Assembly (NCBI RefSeq): GCF_958295425.1 | Contig: NC_081143.1 | Coordinates: 15,222,516 to 15,286,515 of the forward strand | Length of the DNA: 64,000 nt | Direction of reading: 5' to 3' | From: Solea solea | Taxonomy: Eukaryota > Chordata > Actinopteri > Pleuronectiformes > Soleidae | In this document: piece after piece, positions 14,829 to 30,060 of the stretch | Numbering within the stretch: the stretch's first letter is position 1 | Layout of the letters: each line of letters begins with the position of its first letter | Program-made: the position numbers and the translations under genes | The notes under the pieces: model-generated | Databases searched by the model: none | What the model was told of the DNA's origin: nothing | The model's input: only the letters and a program-made list of their open reading frames with translations

Positions 14829-17800
14829 CTGCTCCCTCTAAAAGCAGGTGATGTAGAAGGGTGCTCAGCAGTATCTGACTATCAGGCCTGACTCTGTGAG
14901 AGGAATGATAATCACTGTGCTGCACTGCAGAGAGGAGGAAGAGAGGGAGCGAGGGAGAGACAGGGAGAGAGCAAAGGAGGGAAAGGGGGCATGAGGTAGA
15001 GGGGAAGGGGGGCAAGTGCGGCAGTAGGAAGGGGGGGGACAAATTGAAGTGAGGGGGCGAGCGGAGAAGGGCAAGGCAGTGGGACAAAGAGAAAAGAAAG
15101 AAAAAAGAAAGAAAGAAAGAAAGAAAGAAAAATGAGCACTGTTCCCCCCCTTTCCCCTGTTAACACACACACACACATACACACACACACACACACACAC
15201 AACAATGCCACCCCTGCCACTACAATAGCTTGTAGTACAGCAGCCCCGCGGTATGAGGGAGAGCCTTAGCCTTGTGTCTGAACGCTAGAGAACATTAACT
15301 GCAGCAGCGAGGTCATCTGATCGGCACTATGCGGTCCCTCTCCCCCCTCTCGCTCTTTTCCTCCTCACACTGCTGCAGTCTGCAGCAGGCCCCCCATGTG
15401 GCCACCACCGGAACTGCCCGCCGTGCTGCCTAACAGCACGCCAGTCCTGGTAATCAGTTTCTGGATTGTACAATGTGTGCATGTAATTTGCTGGAGCTTG
15501 TTGGCTATAAATCACTTTCTCTTACTGGGAGCAATTTAAGTCAAACCCTGTGGCCAGTGCTCATTATCATAGCCCTAACCAGTCACTGTGAGTGTGTTTC
15601 TTCTTCTCTTTGTAGGTATGCTGTGTATGTATAATTTGTGTAGAGCGGAACAGAAAGAGAGACTGCAGGTGGACTGCATCCCTGTCCACCACAGCTTTGT
15701 TACCATCAAACTATCCACTCTGGCACGGAGCTTTCTTCCTTCTCCATCTGGTTTGTCCACCCCTGTAGATAAACACCAAAAATCACTCTCTCTATTCACA
15801 GTGTTAGGCCTTTGAAACGTTTATCCTTTTGTGCAGGCGTTGGTGTTTTTGAGGAAGGGGACAAAACCGAATCAAAAGCTCTTATAGTGAGACGTAAAGC
15901 GAAGCTTACCGAACAAACGGCCATGATTCAGATTAGCGCCTTTGTTGGTGCGTTTACGTGTCCATGGCTTTCCACTGCCAGTATCTAAACGAGTCATCGC
16001 TTATTATATCCATGACAGTGGTCATTGTTAAGACAGATGCAAACAGGATGGCGGCGAACAACCGGCCTTCTGTGTGCGCTCGTGAGTAAGCGAGGCCATG
16101 CATATGTATGCCTGCGATTAAGATGTCATTTACTGCCCATTCTGAGCACATGTGTGCATGTGTAGCCCATCAGACTAATAGTATGTGTGATAGGAGCAGC
16201 CTTTTTCCCACCCCCTGCCATTGTCCATTAAGACTGACCACAGAAGAGTGAACAATGGCTTCACTGTGGGGGCCAGTGCATGAAAGAGTAAGAGTGAGGA
16301 TGAGGCTAAAGATACGTGGTGTTGCACACAAGGCGGTCAGACAGACGCGCACATACTTGCACACACAACCTCCCTGTTGAGAGTGATTAGGAGTGCTGCT
16401 GTGAACAATAGACAGAGTCAATAAAGGACCTCGGAGACATCCGCATACAAGAGCAAGGTCTCTATCCAACCACCGTCCCTACCACCTCCGTCTCCTCCCC
16501 CACATTTTCCTCTTTCTCTGCATCATGCACGGTTTCTCCCCTCGATGTGTGTTTTCCTCCAGGAAAAAAGAAGAAGCTCTTTCTCTGCCAAACAATTTCA
16601 TTTGTCATATCTGACTCAGCCTGCTCTATCTCTCATTTTCAAGTTGTCCCTGTCCTGTCGTTCTCTCTCTCTCTCTCACATGCTCCCCCCCCCCCCCCCT
16701 CTCTGCACTTGCATATACTCTGTCTATGTTATTCTGTGGCATTCTTGTCTTTTGTAAAAGTGGCAGACGGGGCTGAGCTGACACAGGCTGACACGGCAGA
16801 GCCCCACAGTAAACTGAAATCCATCCTGTCAGTTTTGGATCAGTGTCACTCATTTTGCAAGGTTAAAGATAGCTTTGCCTAATTCGCTGTCGGATACAAA
16901 CAAATATACACACAGACCTTGGCACACATACACAAAAGTGCTTATTTAAATACATATATGCGTGTGTGTGTATATATATATATATATAGATATAGATAGA
17001 TATGTATATAAAGCACCTGGGACATGTCGCTGCTGTAAACTGTAGACTGAGATTACAGTGTGGCCCTCGCCTTACACACGCAAGTCAACATCAGCACACA
17101 ATCCCACATACGTCTATGTAAACGTATAAGACGGCATATCCGTGTGTATATGCAGATAGTTCTGAGCGCGCACGCGTGTTTATGTGTGCGTGTGCGAGTG
17201 AGCCTCATCTGAGCCCTCGCACGGCTGTGACAGACTCAGTGCCACAGAAATGTCTGGGGGCATCTCTCCCAGTGACTTGACAATAGTCTCAGTGTGTGTG
17301 AGTGACACGGAGAGACTTGGGGACACAGAGAGGGCGTTATGCTGGGTAGACGACACGCACGCACACACTCATATGCAGATACGCACATATTAAAGAGGCA
17401 AGACAGTGCACTCTTTCTCTCCCCACCATGCTATCTCTCATTCCTTCCCTCCTTGACGCACTGAGACTCAATCATTCCCTCATTCTGTCTTTTTTGACGC
17501 AGAGAAAAAATATTAAGCTGGTCCCCTGCTGTCTCTGTCGCTCTGTCGCTCTGTCTCTCTGTCTCTCTCTCTGTCTGTGTTTGCACGTGAACACATGTGC
17601 AAATGTGGACGGTAAAATTAAAATGTCTTTCATTTTCTTCGCTCTGTGAAGTACAGTATGCTTTTGGAACACTGCATATACAGTGTGTGTGTGTTTGAGA
17701 GTGCTCTTCGATACACCGGAGACTGAGTGCAGAGTAAGGCCGGCTACCGAGCGAAAGAAGAGAGGAGGAGGAGGAGGAGGAGGAGGAGGAGAGTTAATGA

Positions 17801-20800
17801 GAACGTAGTGGTTGAATCCAACCAGTTCCCACTGATAACCTCACACCCCACTTCAAGCACATACTGTATGTATGCATATTGGCTTAATTTCAGCAGCCCC
17901 CAATGGAAATTAGGTTTCAGCATCAGGATTACAAAATGACTTTAGTGAAGCCACATATAGCAGAGCTTCAGAGAACCAAGCCTAATTATCATGCAACTCC
18001 TGGTAAGAAAAAAAAAAAAGAAAAAAGAAGTTTAAAAATGCTAATTATTCCCAAGCTACAACAGGAAAATACTGCAGCTGAAGACATACTGTTTGCTGCA
18101 TATTAAAACAACAGGTATACACTTTGCTAATTACGTGTGATAAATATTATTCCACTCTCTCACTCTATACAGTATGAAAATAAATGTGTGTCAACTACAG
18201 CTGATAGCTTCATAATTGGCCATTTGGGGATTTGTGCTTGCATAAATATCGCTATTTTTATAGTCATTGTCACTTCTCTTTATGTGTGAGTTCATGTTGA
18301 GACGACATTGTTTTTTTTTTGTGTGTCTCCTGTGCAATTACCGGGCATAGTAGCCGCTGCAAATCCTGGTTTGACCGAGGCCTTTCTGCATTGAGCTTGC
18401 ATGTTTGCAACAGAGGTCAATTGGAAATTCTTAATAGGTCGAAATTTGATAGTAAACGTTGGTTAGTCTCTGTCTGTTGGCGGTTTGATTGACTGGCGAC
18501 CTGTCCAAGACAGCTGGAATAGGCTCCAGTGCATTGGTGACCCTGGAGGATAAAGCAGTAGATAATGGTTGTGTGACCCCATGACATCAACATCTACTGC
18601 TGCCTTTCATTTATTGAGTGATTAATCATTTTATCATGACACATTTCTTCAGAAAACCCCCACACAATTCAAAACTGTAAATTAAGGACAATTTGCGACA
18701 CAAAAGGGGTCAAATTACTTTGAATTATTATTAAAATAGTTGATATTCTATAATTTAGGTAAGTAATTGTTTCAGCTCTTGCAAAGGACGTCTGTGTCTC
18801 TGACTCTGCATCTCCAAAGTATGGAGTCGTAAATATTTCATTAACAAAGACAAACAGCCTCGTTCAAGGCTTTTAAAGCTGAATATTTTCACTCAATATT
18901 CCTCTCCATGTATCTGAAAAACCAAAACATCACAAATGCCACAAAGGCAACAAGACCTACAATATATACAACATTATTTAAGTTAAGTGTGTGTGTGTGT
19001 GTGTGTGTGTTGAGATGCTCAAACTTTTAATTAAGCACTTTGTAGATGCAAGCACTTGAGCTAATGTCTAAGTTGGGTCGTGCTGTGTGTAAATTGGCTT
19101 CCTAACAATCTAGATCTCAGACTCACATTCTACATAAAGCCCCATATGGGAGCAGGAGATAAATTATTAAACCACTCATAATGATCATGCCATGTGAGAG
19201 CTTTGTAAAAGTCACGGAGAGACATTTTTTTTCTTCTTCTCTCGCACCGACTCGACACGCACATGAAAACAGCACTGGGCCCTTTGATATTCAGTTAGCA
19301 CTTTTGTCAATAATTTCAGATTCATGTTTGATCATCCTTGAAACGACACTGCTGTTGCTTTGTGGTTTAAAAAAAAACTCTGCTCAGTTAAAATGTAGCC
19401 GTGACTGGTGAACCCGCTTGATTTTTGCCTTTTAGAAAAATACAGGAGGAGGAGGAGGAGGGGGGTGGGGACTAAATAAAAAAATCATAGACATCATATT
19501 GAGGTGAAATTGTTAATTCAACATATTTTTTGACAGAAGGCTCCCCACATTTGCTCTGCTGGATTTAAAAGTGCCTCCATCAGCAGGGGCTGGCATTAAG
19601 CAACACTCTCACACATCAAATTCTAATCAAAGCCTGCTCTTTTTAAACAGCCGTGAAAGCTTTCATGTTAACACGACACCACGACTGAAGCTTTATTCAC
19701 ACGTTTAAAAGGGACCGACCGGTCAATGAGCATGCGTTTGTACCCGTGACTGACAATACCCCATATCTGTGTCGACACACTCTATCCTTGCTTCTCATCT
19801 TACTGCTGATACTGTGGGTGACTCCCCCAACCATGCATAAACTGTCTGTGAGCCCAACTTTAAACTGTGCACACCTGCATGCACACGCGCGTGTGTGTGT
19901 GTGTATGCACAGATGTGTATTTTTTTCCAAACAATCTCCGGTTGTCGGCTCAGTTGCAAGTATCGCTTTTATCCAGCCAATTAGAGGTTACCATTTCATC
20001 TCCATGGGAACCTTTTTGGGCCCCTAATTGGCAGATAGATTTGCATTAGTTTTTTCTGCGGGCTTGTGTTTAAGTTTGTGTGTGCGTCTGGTGGATCTGA
20101 GGTATGCTTAATAGGAGTGTGATGTTTTGGTTGTGTGTGTGTGTGTGTGTTCGCCTTTTTTCTCAAGTGCTGTCAGTCACTGTCTAAATAATGTCTCTGT
20201 ATTTGTGAAATAGGAGAATTAAGCCGCCTGAATAATGCATGTCTCACATGTCTCACATGCAGTGTTGACCCACTATGAACCCTCTTTGCGGTAATGCTGT
20301 GCAATTACTGTACTATTGATTAGGAGCACTGATTGATTTTAGGTTAAGCTCAATTCAATTTGTGGAAATTTTGCCACTTTTCCACGACATGGTCCCAGCC
20401 CAGCACGGCTCGACTCTGCACGGTTTGGTTGGTTTTCCATTACTATATAGTACCTCCTCAACGTGGGCGGAGTCATCACAGCATGGCTGCGTGAAACTGC
20501 CGTGACTTCGTCTTATACGGGACACACACAAATGAGTGACTAGTGACTTGTAAAGCAGTTGTTTTCAGTGCAACTGAATCATTAGAATCAGTTCATTAAA
20601 AAAGATTTGTTCAGTACTTCCTGCGTGACCGAAGCACAGTCTGACACAGTCACTGAACTGAAATATAGGCAGGGGTTGGAGGCTTTCAGCAGTGCTGTCG
20701 CTGAATACACCAGATTCCTCTGTTAAATATTGAGTTTTTCAGGGTTTTTAAGTATTTTTAACCGATTTACAGTTCGGCGTTGTTTGCTTTGATTCTTATG

Positions 20801-21249
20801 TCAGACTCCTTGCTCATGTCTCTTCCAGTGACGTCACACTCAGTGACCAATCAGTGAATGGCAGTCTGACGACGTCGCGCATAGTGTCGGCTCAGCTCGC
20901 TTGGAACCTCATCAGAGAAGGTACTAAAAAAGTACCAGGTACTATCGCTAATGGAAAAGCAAAATAACCGTGCAGTGCCGAGGGGAGGCGAGGCGAGTCG
21001 CGCTGGGACCATGTAGTGGAAAAGCGCCACTTGTGTTGTTTTGAAAGATAAAAATAAAACATGATGCTTGAGTAGAAACTGTTTATTTGAAACATCTGTG
21101 TAACAGAGTTGAAACCTGAGGTGTGGTATTAGTGTGTGTGTGTGTAAAAAAGGTCAAACTATGTGAATGCCTCTGTTTGAAGACACCGAAAGGATTTATT
21201 TTCAGCTGCTTGACCGGTTAGTACTTGTATTTCAGCTATACCTGTCTCT

Positions 21250-21284
<35 letters not shown>

Positions 21285-21355
21285 GTACAGGTGGGCGTCT
21301 CTTATCTGGTTTATTTCTGACATGAACAAGCAAGGGCAGCTCAAAAAGGATCTCT

Positions 21356-21387
<32 letters not shown>

Positions 21388-24300
21388 CATGCGTGCACAG
21401 GGAGAAAGAGGCCAGGGTCAGTGGTATAATATGCAGCTTTACTGTACGCGGAGGCCTGCCCACTCAGATTTATATAACTTCTTCGCTACGGCAGGTAGAA
21501 TGCTCACTATTATCTCCATCTCGCGCACACACCCACACACACACACATACACACACAGTTTTGTGCCACTATTGTTATCAGAACACTGCATTGACACTCA
21601 TTCATCTGGACAACTTAAACAAAGGCGTTATCCCTAACTTTAATGATGAAACGTTAATGGCTAACCCTAACCTTAACCTAAACACTATTCAAATCTTAGC
21701 CCTAAACCTAACCAGTTCCTCAGAAATTAGGTTCTGCCTCATTAGGACCAGATTTTTAGCCTACTGGTCCTGACAAGGTCAGTGTTTATGCCAGAGGAGG
21801 TCCTTAAGAGGTATCAAATACAAGCACACATACACACACTGAAGTTCCTCCTTTCTCTTACATCCCCTCCTTTCTACCCTCTAGGCCATACCTAAGAATG
21901 CGTTCTCATTTTGCAGCTTCACATCTCCCCCTGCCACTCAGTAAAGCATCACCATCTCTTCCACTCCCTTAAGTCCTCCTAATACACCTCCCCTAACGCT
22001 CAACCTCAACTCCTCCTCCTCCTCCTCCCCCTCACCCACCATACCATTCTTCCTTAGCCATGGGTACTATTCTTTTCTTCTTCTTTTTTTATCACAAATT
22101 GTCTATCTCTTCATCAGACTCTCTCTTTTTTACGCCTATCTCCAGCTTCATCTTTCAATGTATCCATCTTCCACCAACAGTTCTAAAACAGATGGATACA
22201 TTTTGCCCCGGGGCAAACAGCTTTGGACTACAGCACTACCAGGGCCCGTCTTTCACACTAACACAAGATCTGATATGCTGATATCTAATTTGCCAGTGGC
22301 AAGAATGCATAAACCACATTGCATCGTGCACTTATTCACACCTTAGGCTTGTTCCTTGGTAGCACTCTGACTTTCATCCAATCCGAGAAATTAAGATTAT
22401 AGCGGCAGTCTAAAAACAGACTAGGAAGGGCGAGGGAACGGGAGAGGGTTGTTAAGAGCCATTTGTAAAATAATAATAAAAAAAACAATTAAGTGTTATA
22501 AAAAAAAAAAAAAAGAAGTTTGGAACCAATAAAAAAAAAAAGTGCCTTGAAAAGACGGGTCCAGATGGAGTGTGATGAAAAGAGATGAAACCACTTAGGG
22601 AGAACTGAGAGATCAATCAGAGAGAAGACAGACGGAGGAGGATATGAGGGTGCACGTGTGTGTGTGTGTGTGTGTGTGCACGCGCATATGTGTGTGTGTG
22701 GGGGAGGGACACAGACATTGGGGATGGAGAGATAGAAAGAGACACTTTTTTTATTAGAGGAGTTACAGAGGACTAAGCTCAGAAGCAGACAGTGCAGGTG
22801 ACTATCAATCATTCATAATGGCACTGCTGAATATACCGCTCTGTTACTGTGATACTAGTTTTATAAGTTTATAACTGTTAACTCTGTTTTGAAAGCCTGT
22901 ATATTATTATAAGTCTGCACATTTGATTCTGCCTCCGTATTCTTGCAGAATTGTGAAAAGTGACTTTGAAGCTTATTTAATGAATGAACTTATAAAGGTG
23001 GAAATAAGTCAACGTGCATGCAGTTGTCTGTCTGTCTGAATGGTCCCAGACTTATAACAGCGGTAAAGAAAGTGTCTATAGCAGAGGGAAGGACATTAAC
23101 AGCTTGCTTGGAGAACATGTTTCAGTCCCGCATTCACGAGACAGTGAGACAGCTGTTGGTAGCTATGAGATCCCAGACAGATGTCTGACTAATGATGTCA
23201 CCAGGTATGATCTGATTATTTAAGAGCACATCAACATGTGATGAATAAATCTGCATAAAACCTGCAGCAGACTGGATCAAAGCCTCCGTACACAAAATGA
23301 TTTTGGGTTCATTGAAATTCACAAGTCACAAAAAGAAGCAAACACGGACCCGAATGCTCCGCGCAAACTTCCAGCGAAGAGGTGACGCCGACAAACTTCA
23401 AAATACAAGCTTACGAAACAAAGGAGGACAAGGTCAAAGTCAATCCACCTAATATAATGAAAATCCCTCGCATGATGCCCACTGAGCTGACAGCTGTGGC
23501 ATCCACTGGCAGGGTAAACACATTTAAATCCCTTCACTTCAGTTCGCTTCACCCTAGTCTGATTTAGTTTTCGGTTTGACTCGGTCTTACTAAATTCTTT
23601 ACCGTTTGAATTATTCAATTGGGCTCAGTTGTGCTCAGTCCAGTTCAATTCTAAATCCATTCAAGTCTATTTAATTCAACCCAACTCAATTCCACTTAAT
23701 GCACTGAAGATTCTTTTGTGTAGGTGGATAAAACCAGTCGCAGGGCTACTAAGCTGTCTCCAATCCCTGTCTAGTGTGAGAGGGAGCACTTTTGTTTAGC
23801 AATATCGAGAAAAATTGCTCAACCCACAGACAACCATTAAGGTAATGCTGGAAGGCAGATGTGCCAAATACAGACACGTACAATGCAGAACAGAGTCTTC
23901 AAGAAGCAAATAAAAGGAAGCAACTCAGCAAGGAGCTCGCTATATAGGTCTTTGCGTGTGCTTGAGTTTTGGGAGTGTGTGTCAGAGAGTTAAAAAAAAA
24001 AAATAGTGTGTTTGTACGCCTCTACAGATGTGTGTGATTCTCAGAGACACAGTGTGCCCGGACTTGTGCACGTGACTCAATCCAGAGGGAGTGGAAGACG
24101 AAACTGATGTAAGAGCCGGGAAACTTTGTTCTCTGCTGGTGTGTCATCATATTCTTATCAGAAGTTTGTCTGCTTGAGGTGACTGAATAATATGCACCAG
24201 AGTCTGGGAGGGTGTGTAATTATGTGCTATTATGTACACATAAGAGTGTGTTTCAGTGGGCATGCCCGCGTGTTCAAATCACACGTCTGACACAGGCTGT

Positions 24301-26876
24301 TGTGTGCCTCGGCTTGTCTGTGCATGGACATGTGGGAATGGCATTCCCACATTCCTGCCATTTCAGAGAGAGCTTGAAAGAAAAACTGAAGTGAGGAGTC
24401 GTTCACACAGACACACTATCAGCAGAGCAGCCCGTCTGTACGCTCCCGCGCAGACAAGAGACTTCCCATCACATTCCAGCTCTAAGTGACCTTGGTGAGT
24501 GAGGAAAAGAGACAATTTCTTCCTCGCTCCCTTTGGTTCTCTCCCCACTCAGCGTTCTGGCTTTGTCTTGTCCCGCTGTCCTAAGCTTGCACACATGGAA
24601 ACACACACCTGCGTCCTCCAACACCGCTACACCGTTTCTCGATAGAAAAGGACCAGCGCTCACAGTCCATTCTTACTGTCACACTGAATAAAAAAAACTG
24701 ATGATACATTTTAATAAAGGTTTAGTCTCACCCATAGTCTAGATCAGCAAGAAGCGTCAGGTAAAAACTTGAAGTGGACATTTTGTCTAACTTTGCATGT
24801 TCAGTTCGGGCTCATATGAACAATGTGAGACAAACTGTAGCACAGACCAAGCAGTTGGTCTGCTTCAGCCCAGCTCTGAGGTGACCTTCAACAAAAGAAT
24901 GTATGTAAAAATAGTTAATGAAGTTATAGTTAGGGTCTGTAAGGCCAGAAAAGCTAAAAACATACAATCAAAACTCCACGTTCCACCACATTCTTCCCTG
25001 TTCTTGTTTTAACTGAATAAAACTCTCAAATAAGTTTACAGAATGTTGTGACGACGGTAAGAGCCAATCTTCTCCATACAGAAGTTATCACAGTTTATTT
25101 GGTGACATAAAGACTTCACATACACTCTAAAAACTCATACTCGCATCGATAACCAGCTTTTAGTAATGTCTATGTCACCCAACGCCAGGGAAAAAACTAA
25201 AAAAAGCCAACATTTCAAGTCAACAGTGTACCAATGTTTAAAGTTAAACACAAAATGTATGATAGTTAAAAAAAAAAAAAGAAAAAAAAGGCCCTGGTGT
25301 TGAGTGTTTTTCTTTGTTCTGCACTGATGGATCAGAAGTATGAAAGAACCTTGAAGCTTAGTGTGAAGGTATGAATATGATCCTCGTCAAGCAGAAAATC
25401 AATGTTTACAGGCTGAGCATGTGTTTCACCTCCACAACCGAGCATCTAACACAAACATGCATCTGTCTCCCTTTTCCCCCATCATGTTTGAACCTTTCTT
25501 CATCATCACCCCTCTCTCCCTCTCTCCCTCACTCCTGTTTCTCTCTGTCCGGCTCGTGTTCTCTCTCCGATTGCCCACTGACTCCTCCCTGTCCCCTCTG
25601 CCCGCTCTTTGTCTGCAGGTCAGTAGATCAGCTTTCAGTCTGCCTCGTACGGTGATCCCCACTTTGGTTACCACGTCCTTCTCACCTCTCGCTTACCCCA
25701 CCTTCTCACCCCATGAGCATATGGCCGGCAGTGTGGCCTCACTGCACTGTGCCCTTAATAAATGCATCAGTGCGTCGTGGTATCATCATGACAGGGGTCA
25801 CGAGTCGGTTACTGTCTGTGTGTGTGTGTGTGAGTGTGTATAACCCGAGAAGGAGGCGGGGACAGTGTGCATTTCTATTTGTTACAGTGCCTTTGCCACT
25901 ATGACCCTAATACATGCCATATGCTATCACAGGCGGTGTATGTGCGGCTGCGTTCATGTCGCGTGCGTGTGTGAGTGCACGGGGGTGAGATTGAGTCGAT
26001 GACAGACGCTCGTAATATTTAATCCTGGAGGGATTTCGTTGAAATGAAAAGCTGCTTTTCAATTTCATAATCCAGCAGGCCTGATCTCTGCCCCCCCGCC
26101 TGTCCATACAGTCCAATTAGATGGACACGACTGGCCAGATGAGTCCTTACCACCACAAACTCATCCTGGCTGTGGCACCTGGCTGTGACCTTCAACGAGC
26201 ATTGTTGAGCTGTGCAATATGCAAGAAAGTGCGCCGTCAACCCACCGGTTCCTGCTGCAGTCTTGGCCTTGTTAGCCTGGCATTGATTAGGTTATGGATG
26301 TGTACGTGTGTGTGAGTGTAGGCGTGTCTGGTTTGATTCAGCCTCAGCGGCACCGCACCGGCCCCCACACACACACACACTCTCTGCATCCAGCGCGAGA
26401 GAGAGAGAGAGAAAGTGCTCACTACGGTAAAAGTCACACTCGTGAAAATGCTGAGTCCATTCATTCTCAGAGGTCAGTGTGGTGCATGGGAAGGTGCAAA
26501 GGTAGCAGTGGCGGAGTGTTTAGATTTATGGCCACACATATGGAAACGAGGGTAAAAATGGCGGAGCGGAGCAAGAGGTGGTGAGGAACAAAAGGTGAGA
26601 GGTGAGGGGGAAACGAAGGAAAGGAACAATGCAAAGTGCACAAGACACAAGCACTGCAGTGAAACTGAAACAATACCACACTTGTAGTGGGACTCTGTGT
26701 GTGTGTAGTTGTATCCGGACCAGTAGTCCTCATGGAGACCAAAAGCTGGTCCTAATGAGGCAGACCCTCATTTAGAGCTATAATGTCAACTGTGGTTAGG
26801 TTAAGGTTTAAGGATAATGCTTTGTTTAGGCTGCCCAAATAAATGGAAGTGTCCTAAGAAGAATTACTGCACAAAC

Positions 26877-26919
<43 letters not shown>

Positions 26920-27774
26920 TAATGGTTACAGGGGAGAATGAGGCCACTTTGCCCATATTGACTGCAGTGCCATGTGACTGCTGTGATCATTAATGTGTCC
27001 TGATGCCAATGGGTATCCTGATGACCCACATCTCAGCAGTCCACTCTCTCTCTGGCTGCCACCCAAACCCAGACTCTCTCTCTGTCTCTCTCTCTCTCTC
27101 TCGCTCTCTGTCTCACTCTCTCTCACTTTCCCTGCTTGGAAGCACAGATTCCAGCCTTCTCTTTCAACATTGTCTTCATCAGCATTAGGGCCGGATATCT
27201 AAGGTCAGCACTGTTCCTAGTACCAATTGAAATGTGCTCAAGTACCAAACGGCGTAAAATACCAAATTACTCATTCAAAGTTCTATTTAGACATTTGAAG
27301 CTTGAGTTTTTACTTTGGTCTCTCCAAAGAAACAAAAAGTGATAAATGTTGTAATGTAAATAAAAAAGATACAGAAACAAAGCATCACTGTGTTAATAGG
27401 TCAAACAGGTATCATATAAGCATAAACATTCAAACATTTCAGATGGTACCAAGCCCTCCTCCACATACAAAACACTCACTCTCATCTTCAGTTTCCTGTT
27501 TTTTCCTCTTTCCTTTTCAGTGGTTGATTTTTAATGTTATTACCTCTCTCTGTTTAACAGTTAGTTACCATTTTCTTACCATTTAATCTATCTCTCAGTC
27601 CTCCTCTTGTTCGCTTGAGAATACAGCCCTTGACTCGTTATTTAACTCTCCCCCTTCTCTCCTGTAGTTTAGCTTTATTCATGCCAATTAGTATGGATAA
27701 AAACCTTCTTCCCTTCTCCTCAGTGAATATATATCTATATATTGATATATATGTATATACATATACAGTATATA

Positions 27775-27821
<47 letters not shown>

Positions 27822-30023
27822 CAGTATGTCATTGGGTCATGTTTGCATTAAATTTGTATTTGTAGTGTCGTCCGATATCGGCCCTTTGGTCCGTGTGCTT
27901 GCCGCCTCCTCTCTGTTCTCACAGATACAGCAACATTTCCAATAAAGCTGTTCTGGAGTGTGTGTTTCCCAGTTCCCTTTGTCAGACAACAAAAGAACAA
28001 GTATGAAATACTGACTGCCTCACAGTCCATTGAGACTTCATATAACCCAGCAGTCACTTTCCAAGCTGCTTCACGGCTGTGCTAACATGCTGATTTTATA
28101 ACCACATTGTTGTTCGACAAAATCACAATAAACACAATTAAAAAAAACAACAGCTTTGCTGTGATATTGGCTATATTTACTTGGCAAATATTCAGTCAGA
28201 GAGAAAGTCAGAACCTCAGTCACATCGTATACGGTGTATCAGCTGCACTCAATGGGTCAATTTAATGACACACACTGGAGTCGTGCCTTGCACTGGAGGC
28301 CAATTCTCTTAAACAAGAAGTGGGAAGATATCATTGCTTGGCGCTTTTTTGAAAAATCAAGTTGTAAAGCATCGGCTTGTCAACATTGCCCTCTTGATTA
28401 CATGATGGAAGCGGCTCGCATGAGATCCATTTTATAAGAGCAAGAGGTGCAGGGAAAACTCTTTATCAGCTGACCGGTGGTGTCACTTTAAAATCCTCTC
28501 ACTCAATCACTTACTCCCTCACATGCATTTGAGCTTATAGAGTAGACCTTCTGTCACAGTGCAGCTAAAATGATGCAACAGTGTTATTTATCCCCCACAT
28601 ATATATACTGCAATATAACTTTCTTTAATATCAAGCTGATAAATGTTCACTATACACCAACATTGTGTTTATACATACGTTTTTGCCTCAGATTTGTTCA
28701 GAGGTAAAACTTAGTTTTCAATTATCTGATATATTATTGTGCCGATTATTGGTATAAAGCCATTTGAAAGCCGTTTGTCTTAATATAATCTGTGGCCACA
28801 TCAGCCAGGCCTATCCATTTATACTTGGTTGTTGTTTGTGTGTCAGTCCAAGCTGTGTGTGTGTCTTAGTTGTTTTTTTGTGCGTCATCTCTGGATACCT
28901 CCTCCCGCATACTGTATGCTCCTGCACATCGGAGATGCATCTGCCAATCAACCACTCATCCGCCGCAGCATTTAAAAGCTGTTTTTCTTCCCTTCAGTTC
29001 CCTCCAGATAACTCCGTTTCCTTAATGATGCAAATGTTACGTCAACACTAGACTTTTCCCAGTTTTCACAACTTTTCCAGTTTCCTGCCTATAGCCTTAT
29101 ACTTTGTATCTCTGCATTCTGGGTTCATCATGCAGCCATTAACAGTAAACCAAAATCTTCTTCTACCTATCTGCTTTAGATTGACTATTTTCTTCGCCTA
29201 CTGGCCGCCCCACTCGACAACCTGCCTGGTTTGGAATCACTCCTTGCTCTGCCATCTGCCAGCCCCGCTCTGCCAGTCACAAGTCGGTCTCCAGCCCTGT
29301 TCTTCTGCAAAACCTCATCCAAGACCAGCTACAATAATGGGTCTTGTGCTTCATCTATGAAACCCAGTTTCCTTTTTTAAATTCCCCCTATCCGGACTTC
29401 AGATGAACAGCTTGGACTGACCCAGTAAAACAGCTTTGACCACCTCCGTCCTCACTTAACCACCTATAATTCTCTCACACTCCCGATCTAATGCTATTTC
29501 AAATTCGGTCGGTGTCCTAGTTGCTACATTTGGCACATGCTCAGCACCTATTACTCCCGGAGTCTACCTCTCACTTGCGCTCAAATAGAAAATGTATATT
29601 CTTCATGAAATAAGCAGCCCCTTGAGCGCAGTGACGGGGCGCCACGCATAAACCCCCTCATATCGCCAAACTGTTCGAGTTAACAAAATCTGACAGATAT
29701 GCGAACACAGCCGTACACGAGCATCCAAAGTCTTTGACGGAAACACACACACACACACAGAGCTGTGTTTGAAACCAATGGATGCTGGATATTTTGGTAG
29801 GTGAGCTAGAGCAGGGGGACACAGCAGAGGAGTTAATTACCCCATTCAATCAATAATTCATTATGCTGTCAGTCCGTGTGTCTGTGCCTTTCTGTATGTG
29901 CACTGGCATGTTTTGAGTGCATGTAAGCATGAGCACCAAAGTCTCCCTGTAAGCATTTCCTTTCCCTGGGAACGGCAGATTAAGAGGATTGACTCCGTAA
30001 TGGATTAACCTCTGGAGTGCGTG

Positions 30024-30060
<37 letters not shown>

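Larger units (their letters stand above)
13371..20372 (-). other. pcdh1: pcdh1 intron 3, middle third
   Basis: Microsatellite-rich and without a supported gene. It holds (GAG)n at 13802-13827 and 17760-17790, (CT)n at 14780-14827, (GAAA)n with (CA)n at 15090-15202, a (TA/GATA) tract at 16960-17005 and a diverged SINE near 18330-18570. The non-repetitive part at 15230-15560 and the palindrome at 19976-20032 are the best candidates for conserved regulatory DNA, but I cannot test conservation. Confidence 0.75.

Noticed and set aside
14743..15220. Overlapping minus-strand ORFs of more than 100 codons
   Set aside because: They translate (CT)n, (GAAA)n and (CA)n repeats.
21655..21715. Telomere-like CCCTAACCTTAACC sequence
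   Set aside because: Short, degenerate and part of the dispersed (CA)n-bordered module, so not an interstitial telomere array.
25421..25843. 140-codon plus-strand ORF
   Set aside because: Its length comes from a CT-rich Ser/Leu/Pro low-complexity stretch ending in a (GT)n repeat; nothing protein-like.
27180..27470. Possible TIR element with GTACCAATTGAAATGTGC and CATTTCAGATGGTACC
   Set aside because: The ends are only loosely inverted and no target duplication is visible.
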